Made by a program: the position numbers and the translations under genes. This document shows, one piece after another, positions 24,581 to 38,048 of a stretch of 64,000 nt of DNA (position 1 is its first letter; each line of letters begins with the position of its first letter). The stretch is from Setaria digitata. Its lineage: Eukaryota > Nematoda > Chromadorea > Rhabditida > Setariidae. The DNA lies in the NCBI GenBank assembly GCA_003640385.1, contig RCAB01000030.1, positions 124,001 to 188,000 on the forward strand. The letters are read 5' to 3'. Below the pieces are notes generated by a model that worked only from the letters and a program-made list of their open reading frames with translations, searched no databases and was not told where the DNA came from.

Positions 24581-27092
24581 ATGTTTGAAGATGATGCTAA
24601 TGATGAAGATTTCGAACGGGAACAAGCAGAACGTCGAGAATATGTCAAGAATATTGGTATCGAATACAAATTTGGATGTTATGAGGTACTATATGAATTT
24701 ATTTTGTAGTTTGGAACGTTACTTTAAATGGTGAAGTTATTGGTTAGGTCACATGGTAATATATTAGTTGTTCAGGAACTGTTTATGAGCAAAAGTGTCT
24801 TGAACAAAAAGAACGCTTATACTGCATTTTCCTGTCGTTTGTAAAATCTTAGTTTCTATGAAAATAGGCATTAGTATCTTAGAAGTTAAATTCAAACTAC
24901 TTGTATGGGCATATCTTCTACCATTTTTATTTATTCGTTTTCAGGAAAAACGACCAGAAATTTGTCAGTTATTGGGAGAATACATGGAGGCAATCGAGCA
25001 AAATTTCAAAGCAGCATATAACATGTTTAAAACAAATTGTGAGAAAAAGGGATTTCCGAAAAGTTGCTTTAAATATGCTATGTACCGTTTATCTGGAAGA
25101 GGTATTGATTAAAATATACTTTATTCTTGGGCAGAGAAATGCATTTGTATTGGGTAAATAACAGGAAAAAAGACTGGAATTCATAATACAAATGAATGTA
25201 TACTGAATTTAGGAAAATTGAATAGTTTTATTATAACTTTCTTAATTAACCATAACCTAGTGATAGTAGGAATGAAGTATTTTATCATTTAAGTCTTTCC
25301 ATGTACTAGTATTCAATTAATGGCTAAATTCATCACTGTCATTCATTTTTTTTTTTTGTGACAGATGTATCATTTATTCACTTACTGTCATGAGAGTCTA
25401 AATAGTTTCTTGTTTGTTTATATAAATGCAAAGGTGTAGCATATTAACACGGGCAATATATATATATATATATTTCAGTGTGTTTCAGAATGTGAACCCA
25501 GCCTAAAAAAGACGATTGAACCATTGCAGAAGTCATGCGAAGCTAATATGCCGCAGGGATGTCGCTATTTATCATTAGTTTACTGGAACGGTGAAAATGA
25601 TAGAGAACCCGATGCTAAACTTGCTGAGGAGTATATGAAAAAGTAACGTTTGAATCAATTATTTTTTTTTAATACAAGACATTGTTAAAAGTTCTAGCTT
25701 TACTGTATTTCCGTGAAATTCTAAAGTTTTTTTTTTTCTGTTAGCTGTTAAAAACGATTAGGAGGTGTGGAATATAAAGTAGCTATGTCATTTTCTTCAT
25801 ATTCGTAGTAACATTTCCCGCCTTAATTTGGTCTCAACTTCGTTCATTACTTTTCACTCGTTTTCACAAAATGGAAACATTTTAGAGCATGTGAGCTGGA
25901 AGATGCGGAAGCTTGTTGGTTATTAAGCACATGGTATATTGGACGGGAAGCCAAATTTGTTACATCAGGTGCTCGGAAACCTGTAAGTTTGAGTAAAATG
26001 GAAATATTAAGTTGCATCTTATTGAAAAGGCTTAATGTAAGAAAAATTTTAGTTGTTTTGTAGGTAATGACTTTGACATCGTAGGATTTTTCATGCAGTG
26101 ATTTCCCCAAATTTTTTTTTTTTTTTTTTTTTTTTAATTCGCAGTTTTTCCTAACCTATCCGTCTATCACATTAAAAATTGGCACATTTCTCAAAACAAA
26201 AAAAAAAAAAAAGGTAGGCATTTTATTGTAGCAGTTTTGGATCTAATATGACGACAAGAATTGGACCTTTTTTTTGACTTAATGAATGTAGATTTCTAGC
26301 TTTCTTTGTTTCATTTGTTTCATGACTCCGCAGTCAGTATATTTCATCAGAATTTAACATGATTGTTATTGTTCCGTCGTGTGCAAATTTACTAGCTGAA
26401 AGTTAATATCAGGTCTGAAGATTTATGATATTGACTGTTCGTTTCTGAAAACAGTTACTCTCTTAATAAAAAGTAAGTTTTCAGAAATGGTGACATGTCT
26501 CCAATAACTTTTTTTATGGATTTTTTTTTACCGTAATTAGCCTCTTCTAACTGATTTAATTTTTTTAAATATTTATCTTCTCTATCACTAAAATTTTTTT
26601 CAAATCAGCTATTCATTTCAGAAACGTAATCCATATATAGGAGAGCTTCCACGAAATATCGATTTGGCCATCAAATATGGTATCCGTGCCTGCGATTTTG
26701 GTTGTTTTCAGTCTTGTGGAAATGTTGCTAGGTTAGTTTCACTTTTAAATTTTCATCAAACATATTTACTTGTTCCGGCATTTTTTTTTTTAAACTGTAG
26801 AATCCTTAGTGTTGATTAACTTAATAGGACTCACTGTAGACTCCTTGTCTGCTAATCACTTTAATATGACTTATTTGACGATCATAATCAATTGTTTTTC
26901 AATGATTCCATGAATTCTGAGAATCCCATGTTGCCCAAACATCTGGAAATGACGAGTTTCAATCGTTGCAGGCTGTATAGCCTGGGTGATGGCGTTGAGC
27001 ATAATCCGGTTAAAGCGAAGGTATATTTGGAAAAAGCAAAAGAAGCTTACAAACGTTCTATATCAGGTGATAAGGTAGATTTCACTGGGTAG
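24581..27092 (+). CDS. COA7: COA7-like Sel1-repeat protein, complex IV assembly factor
   Basis: Six exons: 24581-24685, 24945-25101, 25489-25642, 25886-25982, 26622-26731 and 26972-27092. They give 247 residues; human COA7 has 231. The N-terminal block with [20 protein letters not shown] matches human YHCYHEKDPDGCYRLVDYL in spacing. Sel1-like helix pairs follow, each with a regularly placed cysteine ([78 protein letters not shown]). The end, [13 protein letters not shown]...KVDFTG, matches human LGDGVDKDEAKAE...PLTFG. The human protein lies in the mitochondrial intermembrane space, has paired Cys and binds heme. Between exons 2 and 3 the first CAG (TATTTCAG) gives a stop, so the acceptor is the second (TGTTTCAG, ending 25488). 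Confidence 0.93.
25457..25473. repeat. (TA)n in a COA7 intron 3' end
   Basis: A run of TA dinucleotides immediately upstream of the TTTCAG acceptors of COA7 exon 3. Length variation here would change branch site to acceptor spacing. Confidence 0.8.
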
Positions 27093-29803
27093 CTCTCTGT
27101 TATTTTGTTTGTTTAATTCTACTGTTATATAATTGACACGATTAATTTGTGATACTCTGTGTTTCCCCTCTTTCATTTAACTGGTTTATTCCAGTTCTTA
27201 GCAATATGCCCAGACCGTGCTATTGTTTTTATGCTGTTTGATTGTGTGTAGTAGAAATTGTGGTAACATAACATTATATATTCTCACTAGTAGGGTATCA
27301 ACATTTGTTTATCTCGAAGACGATAATATTTAATAAATGTTACAAATGTAGCAAATAAGCTATTTTGATCTTTTATTAGTTGCAATTCTGCATTTATTTC
27401 TGGAGTAGGTCATATCCACCGAGAGCAGTATTAAAAGGCTAAAATATACTAAACCAGAAAAAAAAAAAATGAAGATGATATATATGATTGTACTATCAGC
27501 AGTAAAATGAAAAGGACAAGAATTATGAGGGACACTTGCAAGATACTTGATACTGTTATTGGTGATAATCATCGAGAATTGCATTTTGCTCAAGATATTC
27601 GCGTCCTTCTATGGCTCGTGAAATTAAAATTTTGGTTGCAAACAAGCGTCCCAGTTTTGTTATAGTATTTCCTTCAAGTAGAAATCTGTGAAAAAAATTA
27701 GTTGTGCTTCGTAATCAGTTTGTCCTAAAAAAAAAAAAAAATGGTATTTCTCAAATTTGCAGATTGGAAGCACATTTTCTGTGAAACACTTCCTTGCATT
27801 AGTAGTTGATGCATTTTTAGGGTATTAATGTAGAAGAAAACCTCAAGGTTTGTGCATGTTATGTTTCCTTCTATTCGAAAGTCGGCAAAAAATTGGACCT
27901 TTAACATTCTTCAGATTATTACTAGTCTCTGTAAATTAGCTGATTGACGCAAAAAGGAATTGCTTAAACCAACTGGACTACTATTTTGGGGCTCTCAGAA
28001 ATAAATCTTATAGTCGGTGTCTCCATTGATTCTACCGTAAATTTTGTTCTAATAAAAATGAGAGGTAACGATTTTCCGGTGAGAATTATACTTATGGATA
28101 CGACATCATAAAAGTGAAAACATTATTGCGTATTTCACAGTGAGAGCTTTAGAGGAAGTTGCTGTCAAAAGTGAATCCCATTAATGAAGTTTACGACCTC
28201 AGCAGAAATCAACGTTCCGAACAGGTAAATAAAAAGTGTGTAGGAAGCAAAGAAAGATTAGTTTATGATCAAAGATTTAATTAATGAACACTAATTTTCA
28301 AGTAATTTGATTTGACATGAAGTCAGTCGGTTTTTGGATTAATAAAGGTACCATGAAATTGGGACTTAGCAAAATGCCCACAAGTCGACAAATTAGCAGC
28401 GCTTTGGGAGAAAAGTGGCGATAAATATGAGAAATTATTATTAATTAAAATATATGTATTTTTCATATAATAATCTATGATAATGTGCTCCAAATGGTAT
28501 TACTAATGAAATGGATGTACGGTGGGTCTTGAAGGGATTCCGACCTGGCTATCGGTTTTCATGGGATAAGTGAACATCCATCTGCTTTGGAGATGATATT
28601 TACGTAAAATTAATTTCGCTCATGTAAAAGCAAATGAAGCTATATCGATGGTAAAAAGAGCTGAAGTAATAAGTGTGCGAGCACTAAAACAGTTGTCAAA
28701 TCACGTGAGGCGAAGACTCGTTAAACTTTTTGTAGAGGGATTTTTTCCTCCTCAGACGTGAAGAATCACATAAGTAGTCTAATTTAGCCCAGATTCCTTC
28801 AACTTTTATCTTCATCTTCTCTCGTTACTCTCTCTCTCCACGAATCCACATATAGAAAAGTGTAAGAAAGATTCCGATGGGGTGACAGTTTGCATACCGC
28901 TCTCACCATTCCAGACAAACCAACCTAAAAGGTTTCCAGATGAGATGATTCCTGGGAAGGTAGAGTTAGTTAGTCTCTCCTACCTGTAATTCCGCTAGGT
29001 TCGTGGTAGCTGTAGGTGGGATGTTGTTGTGAACTATGGATTTAAGCGTTGCCTTGCTAGTTGGATCCTTAATAAGAGAGTATAAAGATGCCTGTGATGT
29101 TATTTCTGTTATTTTTTTTATCTCACCCTCTTTATCGGAGTAGAATTAATGAATGAAAACCGATTACTGTTTTTACTTCAGATTTTTATTTTAGGATTTC
29201 TGATAACCATTAAAGTTTGCGAGACGCTGTTCGAACGTGCCATCATCTATTGGGGAGGTATGCTTGCTCTCTTTTTTGCAGCTAAAATAGAGCTTTATTT
29301 TAACTGAGAAACTAAAGGAAAAAATAAGATTTAGTTTTGACCTTCAGCTAAAATTATTTAGAGGACAAAATTTATTTTTTACATCTGATTAATTTTTTAA
29401 AAAGTTGATATTGCCAAATACTGCTGTTCATTGCATCTCTGTGTTCATTTTGCAATTTATTTTACCAGTTCAAGACTTTTAAATTTTTGGTTCCTCTGCG
29501 CTATCTTAATGGGCTACTTGGAACTTTTCAGAAAGTGGAGATATGACTGATGTTATAATAATCATTATATGTTGCCTATGAGTTAAGACGAAAGTCATCG
29601 CTTTTGATTTATTTCTTTATTCTTATTTTAATGCTGCTGGGCTATTAGGCAGCCAGTAACTTAGCCATTTTATGACCTTATATAACTTAATAATAAGGAT
29701 GGCAGTACTTTGTCTCTTATTCTACAATAGAACGATAATCATAGCCTAGGGATTGCTAGTATAGTCTATAGTTCAAATCAAACGAAATTGAAGGAGTAGA
29801 TAT
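27093..29803 (+). other. COA7 3' flank and TOM40 upstream region
   Basis: About 2.7 kb with no recognised coding gene. One exon-like block at 29195-29257 (acceptor TTTTATTTTAG, donor GTATGC) could be a 5' UTR exon of TOM40. Other open stretches, such as one near 27524-27660, are short and match nothing I know. Confidence 0.5.
27332..27337 (+). terminator. Likely poly(A) signal of COA7
   Basis: AATAAA 240 bases after the COA7 stop codon, in AT-rich sequence. Position and consensus fit; the cleavage site is not visible. Confidence 0.5.
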
Positions 29804-31869
29804 ATGTCGACAGCAAAGTCACCGAGCACTGCTGTGGACAGCACACAGCAAGGTGGTCTTGCTGATGATTCGGAAAAGAATACTACCTCAGTTCGTTTAT
29901 TTCCTTCCGTCACAGCTGGCACTAATCCTGGATCATTGGAGGAATTACATCGGAAATGTCGTGAAATATTTCCAATGTGTTTCGATGGAGCAAGGATGAT
30001 GTTAACTAAAGCAATGTCTTCACATTTCCAGGTTGTCCTTTCTGCGCTTTTCTTTTATAAATGGAGCAGGTACTCATTTTGGAACATCGTGATGATAGTG
30101 GTAATGACATTTTCAATAGTTTGAGGTATCGTCCTTTCATATATCAAGAAAAAATCAAAAATCATTAATGTTTATATTTATAATGATAATATACAGGTAA
30201 CCCATACGTTAAGTGTTTCACCACAAAATACGGGATATCGTTTTGGTGCTACCTATGTTGGAACAAAGGCAACGCAACAAGAAGGCGAAAGTTTTCCTGT
30301 GTTCTTAGCAGACACTGATATTTCCGGTAATACTTCCGCTACATTTTTGCATCAATTTGGCGATCGGTGGAGAGTTAAAATGCAAGCACAAACCCAAGGT
30401 AAACACCTTTTTAAGTCAGGTTTTCTTTTCTTTTTTGATTATAGTACATATCTACTGCTTATAGCTAGTTCAGTATTCATTTTGGATCTTATTATTTCAT
30501 ATACTTTTGATAAGCTAATCTAATGCCATAGGTGTAATTTCTCTAAACTTTAATAAACACAAAACGTAAACCTTGATCGTGCAGAATATTGGTGACGATC
30601 TTATTTATCAGTTTTAAAGTATCGTCAAGTTGGAGATTAATCAAGTAGTATTTTTGTCATATTTTACATTTCTGTTCCTCCTAGGACTTCAGTTTCTGTA
30701 TTTTTATAATATTTGAAATTTTTGAGGGAATAAATTAGCAACAACTCAAGGAGGAGTCGAATATCGTGGTCGTCTTACAACATTAGGATTAACTTGTGCT
30801 AATATTGATATCATCAATGATTCCGGCGTTATTGTTGCACAGTACTTACGGCGTATAACTAAAAAGCTAGATCTAGGTGTCGAATTCATCCATCAGTATG
30901 GGATTCCTATTCCCGGAAGGCAACTTTCAGTTGTCAACTATCAAGCAAGGTTGGTTTACTCTGCATATTTCCCTTCATTAATGTATTCAGAACCTACTTC
31001 TCTTGCTCAGTATTTTCATATTCCATTATTAGTCTCAGGGCTGTGATATGAGGTTTTAGGTTAAGCACATTGTTCATTAGCAAGTAAAAAAAATATGATG
31101 AGAATTTTACTATAGGTGGGATACTTTGATTTCTTCATTTGTGTTATGATGATATGAGATTTTTTGTTCTTCACGCAAAAATAGGTTCGCATATGTATGA
31201 CATTTCCGACATCTCTTTAAAAATGTTGGAATTTCAGCGGTAATTTTTGTAATTTGCAGGTATACGGGTAAAAATTTTATTGCAAGTGGGATGTTTAGCT
31301 TTGATGCCCTTCATTTATGCTATTATCATAAGCAACGTGAAAATATTTCATTTGGTGTCGAATTCGAGAGTTCGGCACGGACAGGCGAAGCAGTTGCGAC
31401 TATTGGTTATCAGGTGAGCGTACACTGGATAATTGCTATAAAAGGCTTCCACAGATGAAATCACACAGGCTATGCATTTTTTACAAGTGTTGCTTAAAAT
31501 TCTAATATATATGACATCCTCTTATTCATGGAATACATTTTCTGAATTTACGCTTTTGCTTGGTGCATATTTATCCTCGAGTTTTGGAGATAAATGTGTC
31601 CAAGTAGATAGTGTTATTATGTCAGAATAATAAGTTGATTTGATCATAGCAGAGAATGCATTGCCAGAGTGCACTATTCGACTTGCTTTTAGGCTGAAAT
31701 ACCGGAAGAAGGTGTGATGATGAGGGCATCAGTGAATACAGATTGGTCAGTTGGAGCAGTGTTTGAGAAGAAGCTTTCCAGGAACTTGCCGTTTACTTTG
31801 GCCATATCCGGTATGCTCAACCACGTGAAAGCACAAGGAAAGTTTGGAATTGGTCTTATAATTGGTTGA
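29804..31869 (+). CDS. TOMM40: TOM40, mitochondrial outer-membrane import channel
   Basis: Beta-barrel pore of the TOM complex, through which nearly all nuclear-encoded mitochondrial precursors pass. Five exons, 29804-30031, 30197-30398, 30739-30949, 31260-31413 and 31693-31869, give 323 residues; C. elegans TOMM-40 is about 300. The N terminus is Ser/Thr rich. It is followed by the conserved TNPGSLEELHRKCREIFP, KAMSSHFQVTHTLSVSP, YRFGATYVGTKATQQEGESF, FPVFLADTDISGN, THE barrel strands TTQGGVEYRG and IHQYGIPIPGRQLSVVNYQA, and FSFDALHLCYYHK. It ends KFGIGLIIG, which fits the beta-signal (polar-x-Gly-x-x-hydrophobic-x-hydrophobic) read by the SAM machinery. The ATG used is the first in a frame that continues into the conserved block. 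Confidence 0.96.
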
Positions 31870-33733
31870 TTAGTCTGTAATCGACCACTTCATTTCATAA
31901 ATCGTAATCACTGTACCTGAAATTGTTACCACTTAAAATTTTGCAATATGTTTGGCCAATGCAGCTTCATAAATTAAATTAAAACTGTCAAAAGGGCAGC
32001 AAGATGTTAATATTCCTATTTGGTTAGTGTTTTTATGTCTGTCTGTTCCGGTTGACATTATTGTGAACAGCAATGATTGGGATCTAGAATTACCAATTTA
32101 CTAATTACTTTTCAGTTAAATAGCAGTTTTCTCATGTGTTTTTATCAGAGGTTCCAAAACTTCCGAACAGCTTAGTATAGTTTTATTTCTCAGGAATTTA
32201 TTTATTAATCCGTTCATAAGATCTGAGATATCAATTTTTTTACTATCTTTATAAGAGAATGGATTGAAATGGATTTTAGTAATCTTCGGCAATTTTGAGG
32301 GAGGAGGATAGTTTTTGCAGCACTTTAAATGGTTTTTTAATTGTGATCTTTATTCACTACCTTTAGTTTAATCTTTGGGGTTAATAATTTTGTGTTAAGA
32401 GTTTGTTTAAAAAAAAAACCGCGTTTAACTAACCGCTGCAATTACTTGACCTTTTTGTACACGCTGAGAGCACTGTAATTTGTTAACATTATTCTAATTT
32501 TAAATCTCTCGATGGATGAAGTACTGTTTGGGCTTTATGTCCTATTTAAGCGATGTTCCTTGTTACACTGAGTCAGTATATCAAACTTTATTAAAGAATT
32601 TAGTGTTGTTAACACCAAATTCTTTTTTCCAAAACATATTTCTAGCCATTATATGTTGTTTGGTTTGCTGATATCATACCTGTTTTGCTTCTCCTCTCTG
32701 TCTCTTCATTCATTTGTTTTTTATTACTGTTTTTGCTCATTACCGTAAATTAAGAGCTTTTCTAAATGCTGTGCAACCCGTGACTTCATTTATTTAATTC
32801 AAAATTCATTCTGAGATCCGGAAGATTCTTCAAGTTTAAATTTTTGGTTTAGTTAGTGGTTCAGAAAGGAATTGGTATATATGTTTTTATTTCCGTTGTT
32901 ATCAGAAAGTGAAATTTGTAGTCATTGAATTAGTTAATATTTTAATTCGTAGGGTGTGCTTCTTGCGATTAGAATTGCGATATTTTTATGGTAAAAGTTT
33001 TAGTTTTATGTTGTTTTCGATTATCCGCATTATAAATTCCGATTTTTGTCCCGAAAAGGTGTACAAGTCCCTCCTAGTCCAAATAAACTGAATATGTAGC
33101 GAATATACATATCAGGGTTGAAGGTTCGAGCAGTCTGTAGTAGGCTGACTTATCGAATAGTGAAGATATTTGGGGCTGCGTATGAAAACCTGACGTTTAA
33201 GATTGCTGTTTAGTGATTTGCCTTGGGTTTAAACTGTTCAAGAGAAATAGCTCGAGAATCTAGTCGAAAAAGCTCTTTGTGGTACATCAAGCAAAGACGA
33301 AGTGCTGAAGTATCATGAGTGGTTCTCATTCAGATTGGCAAAATTAGCCATGGAAAGGTGGAAGTGTTTATGCGACCAAAGCAGTGAAAGCTGATGGTGG
33401 TAAGAAGAAAGAAGAGAATGTTAGTAATATCGCGGAAAGTTATGGCGCTCATCGCCAACAAACAGTGAATCTTTTTGGCGGTAGCAAGATATTCGTGGAG
33501 TATTTCAACACTGTGCATTGTTCGGGGATGTGTTTCGTGATATTTGCTTGGAAGATGCTATGCTCTTCTCCAATGAGTTTTATTTTCCAGTGGAATGGAT
33601 TGATTTCCTGAGGATTTTCCTGATTTCAGTCTTTTGAATTTCTCTTAGTTCATAGCACTGATCCACTTCTTCCAGCGATGGACGGAAGCATTAGCATCCG
33701 AAATATTTTTGAATGAGAAATACAAATTAATGA
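31870..33733 (+). other. Spacer between TOM40 and its divergent copy
   Basis: About 1.9 kb including the TOM40 3' UTR. A 75-codon open frame at 33384-33611 has no family resemblance and no splice support. No relic of a third TOM40 copy was seen. Confidence 0.55.
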
Positions 33734-36716
33734 ATGGTCATCATGTTAAGCGCAATGGTGGAATTAATCATTCCGGAAAAGTACAAAAGACCGCCACCGC
33801 CCTATGAACTGCCACGACTGTATCGAACATTCACGCCTGATACATGGAGAGATACCTACGTATTGGATGCGCTGACATTAAATCCAGGATCGTTGAGCAA
33901 CTTCCACAAGGATTGCTTAGCTTGCATTGGGAACTGCTTCACAGGAATACAATTTGCCATCACCAAGCTTTTCATAGCATCTTCTTGTTTAAAGGTAATG
34001 CTATTTTCTTCACTTCTCTTTAAACATACCTCGTTATGAGAACTATTGTAGTGGAATGTCTATCCACGAGGTTTAATGAGCTAATCATTACCCATAGCTG
34101 ATACCATAAAGTAACAATCACTAGGTCAATAATACATCTTATGAATATGTCGAGCAAGAATTTGCCAAGTGCTTAGATCAACAAACAGTAAATAACTGCT
34201 TAATAGTAATTAATAAAATAATAATAATAATAATACAAGTAATGATAATAATGATCGAGAGATGGGAAGAGATAGTAATTTCTATTCAGATGTTTTCCAG
34301 TTTTTGAAACTAAGAGTCTTCCACATAGTTCAGAAAATTGTGAAGCCCTGTTATAGCTTTGTTCCTTTAATTGCGCTTTCTGGCGTATGGGCATGGAAAG
34401 AGATTTCTTAGATTGAATTTTTATCAAATTTTTTCCTTATGATTTTCAGTTTAACAATAAAATGAGAATGGGAAAGGGTGAAATGGATGGGGAACTAGTC
34501 ACGAAGTATATTACAACAAGGCAAACAAGGCTTGGCGAACATAATATTCTTGTTGAAGCAGTAACCAATTTTATGGCCCCATGGCCTTCGATAAGCATCG
34601 CACAAACTATCGACGATTTCTGGTACCTATCATTAGCTCACTCCTCCCAAGGTAGGTTATTTGCATGAAAAATGTGATTATGCCCAGAAATGTTCGGCTT
34701 GTGTCGAACGATCCAACTCTAGATGTTTTTGAGAATTGGTCCTAACATAAATATTTGGTTATCAAATTGGTTATTATCATAGCATCTACGAAATCCAGAA
34801 GGAAATTTTCAGTGTAAAGACTGGATGCAGACTGATATTGAGCTTACTTAGCATATTTGTAGTTCAAGCAGAAATGAAAGAATTTCAATTAATTAAAATC
34901 AAAAAGAATTATTTCGACCCAATAATGGGAATATCTGCGAAATTATTTGAGCTGTTTACTTGAGCTAACAAAAATTGCAATATTTTGAAAGTCTGGAATT
35001 GGTGAAGTGAAATTTTGATGTAATTTCGCTCATAGTGAAGCGTTTTTGGTAGTTTCAGTTTTAGTTTTATAACATAATGTGATACAGTGATACTTGTCGA
35101 CTTACCTAATTGCATTATTTTCAATTGTTGTGAAAGCAAAAGTATCCACTGAACTGCTGTGAGTTATTGCTCCTACTTTTAAATTAATAGAAATTTTTGC
35201 GAACTATCTAAAATATTAAAATCTTAATGAACAACAACGAGAGATTGAAATTTTGGAACGAATTTACATTATTTTTAGTTATTTATCCTAATTAAAATGC
35301 GACACATCAACTTATACTTTTAAAGTAAAATAGATTGAGCGCATCATATGCAACGTAAGATTCCGAAATGCTGCCTATCCCTACGCTAAAATGGATCGCT
35401 CACGTGATCGGAATTTAAGAGGCAACAAGTTGACGAGAATGACGGATCTGAATGCCAGCTGCACACGTGGAGTAAAAGCGAACTTGAACTCGAAATAATT
35501 AGTCTATTTAGAAAATGTGCCGAAAACAGAAGTAGAGTTGGAGCATTACGGACGTATAGGCACAGTGGCGTTCAAATATACGGGCTGGCCATCTAGTAAG
35601 GACATAACTTGCTCCACCAGTTATCTGCGAAGTATAACACGGAAGTTTGCGCTTGGTTCGCAACTAACTTTTCGTTATTCTGCGCAGCCTCCGCCGAATC
35701 AACGCTTTTCTGACATCACCTACTATGCACGGTTTGTTTTTGCAGCAAATATTTTGGACAGAGGAAGGAAAGAGATAGGTAAGTTCGGTACTAGATACTG
35801 GGTCATTTTCGGAGAGGTCTAGTTAAGCTTGATTCCGCTCTTCATTATCGACCCTCATGTTTCTTCCGGCTATTTGATGTTTAAAAGTTCACAAACCAAT
35901 TTAGGATGATAAGAATCTCTTCTAAGCAACGAATTCCCTCAATTTTTCATTTTTCGTTTTTCTGAAATTGCAAAGAACTGCAAGGTTTGATAAGATTTTT
36001 CGTTCTTATCATTCAAAGCAATTCTCCTGTTCAGTGATTTTCCTTTTTGCCATTTCTTTTAGGTATAGAGGTCCAGGATACTCGGCTTGTCTTGATTTAT
36101 GCAAAAGTAGTGGATATCACTTCTCATTTGTTCAAAATGTTAATAAATATCTAGCATATGCTGTGGACGTTTTAGGTTCAGCAAATTTAAAGCAGTTAAC
36201 AAGCACTGTTGCTGTCCAAGTAAGATTTGAAAATTGTCAAGCTTAGCACAATCAATGTTCTGGTCTTTCTGCTGTTCAGATATGGCCATTGCTTTTATCC
36301 CTTTACAATTCGAAAATTAATTACATTTATGGTTTTGATTAAATATTTATAGTGCCACCCTTCTATTTTAAGAGCAGTTTAGCTTCCAGTATTTTAACAG
36401 ACTGAAGGCCTTGACAATAAAAGTCCTAAAACAGATCATGAAGTTTTCCTGAAACAATATGGATTTGAAAATGGTGGTATAATTGAGGACGTTAAATCTT
36501 TTTTCTTTTTTTTTTTCATCACGGATTAACCGCAAATTTTAGACGGAAGTGCCGAAATATGGGCTGACGATTCATGGGCATTTGGTAAGTGACGGAACAA
36601 TCGGTGGTATTTTCAAGAAACAGTTCATGGGCGATTTCCCACTCAGAATGACGGTGTCCGGATTTTACAATTTCTTTGCCGGTGAATGTGGCTTGGGAAT
36701 CGGTATTTCCGTTTAA
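33734..36716 (+). CDS. Divergent TOM40-like beta-barrel protein, tandem duplicate
   Basis: Five exons, 33734-33994, 34450-34651, 35512-35731, 36063-36219 and 36543-36716, give 337 residues. The intron phases (0, 1, 2, 0) are identical to those of the adjacent TOM40 gene. Exon 2 has exactly the same length (202), and the last two exons differ by only 3 bases each. Sequence match is weak but ordered: LNPGSLSNFHKDCLACIGNC against TNPGSLEELHRKCREIFPMC; TEVPKYGLTIHGHLVSDGTI against AEIPEEGVMMRASVNTDWSV; GGIFKKQFMGDFPLRMTVSG against GAVFEKKLSRNLPFTLAISG. It ends CGLGIGISV, which still fits a beta-signal. The acidic/Ser-rich TOM40 N terminus is replaced by a Pro-rich stretch (YKRPPPPYELPRLYRTFTPD). 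The reading frame is intact, so it is probably expressed. The start is the first of three in-frame ATGs, with a stop just upstream. The role is unknown; a tissue-specific TOM40 is possible. Confidence 0.85.
34215..34234. repeat. (AAT)n microsatellite
   Basis: Short run of ATA/AAT triplets inside intron 1 of the TOM40-like gene. Confidence 0.75.
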
Positions 36717-38048
36717 TTTCCGGCCACAGTTGCTATATTTATTATACCAGTTTATTCTCTAATTTTTCTTGCATTTATTTATGGTATGAACGAAATGTAA
36801 ACATGTGAAACTTGAAAATCATTCGATGTTGTCATTTCTGGTCACTGAAAGTTATTTACGGTTCTGTGTCATTCTTTTTATACCAGATGAATAATTAGTA
36901 TTGCAATTCAAGCTTCTTTTAATTACTCTTCAGATCTTCCTCGTGATTATTATTTAACTGATCAGCAATGGATCAGCGAAATATTTTTGTAGTTTTAGCG
37001 TAATTTTCGGTGGAAAAAGCTCAAGGATCAGAACCTGAAAGTATAAATATACTGCTTCGAATGAAATGAAAATTGTTTTGTTTCAGAATCTTTTGCTTCA
37101 ATTTCTTTCTTATTATTGTCTTTTGAATTTATTTCCACATGAACAAAATTAAAGAAATGTATGAGCGAACTACTATACTCCGTATAACTTGTCGCTTTCT
37201 TTTTGCTGCAATTTCCGAATTGTGAGAGTATTTTTGGCTTTACTATCATCAATTATATGAAGGGAACGCAAATCTGCACTGCATGTTCTTCAGTCAAGAT
37301 TGTTTTTCTGGCAAGTTATCATTCGGCTCTGAAAGCCGGTAATTCCTCTCCTCTTCTCAGTGTGCTCCAGAAGCCATCACGTGTTGCGGATCTCTTTCTA
37401 TAATTAAGTGAGTTGTGAAATTTAGCTTAGAGTGAATTTTGCCAACTATTTCACATTTCATTGTGCTTTCCTTGCATTTTTTCAACCGATAAAACTTCAG
37501 AGAACAAACTTCGCAGCACTTTCTACGTTCGTCTTCTTTCGCGGCTACTTTGCCTCTTTTAAAATGTAAAGAACTGATAAAACGTTTAGTCACTTTCATT
37601 TTGACAACTGAATGATTCATAGCTTCTGAAGAATCTAATCTCTACTACATACTTTCAATTACTGAAAATACCTTAACGATTTAGCTCACCTTCTCTCCAT
37701 TTATTTATACAGTAGATTATGATTATATCTGTTGTTTTTTCTCGAAATTATTATTTTGAACAAAAACTGGACAAGCATAAAAGTCACCATCCTTTATCAC
37801 TTATCATTTTGACGATGTATTTGATCATATATGATCCCTACCATCAGTCTGCTCGTGGTATTTAGTGCCTTCTGTTTTGATTCGATCCAGTCAACTTCGA
37901 TTGATAGGACAACATTCAAGGAGTAATTCTACTGTGGTTAGTTGTTATTTCATTGGAAAGGATTATAATTCAGCCATTTCCCCAGCGTATTACTTTGATA
38001 TTTTGACGTGAGATAGATTAGAGGACTTACGTGGCAGACTGCAGAGCT

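Noticed and set aside
19867..27092. RAD23-COA7 as an operon
   Set aside because: About 1.6 kb separates stop from next start, far more than the usual 100-400 bases between nematode operon genes.
28500..28770. Possible transposase relic before TOM40 (frame containing HVRRRLVKLF)
   Set aside because: About 50 codons only, no catalytic motif, no terminal inverted repeats found.
33110..33140. tRNA-like GGTTCGAGC motif
   Set aside because: No acceptor stem, D-arm or anticodon arm can be formed around it.
33384..33611. 75-codon open frame upstream of the TOM40-like gene
   Set aside because: Ends in hydrophobic low-complexity sequence with no family match and does not join the TOM40-like first exon in frame.
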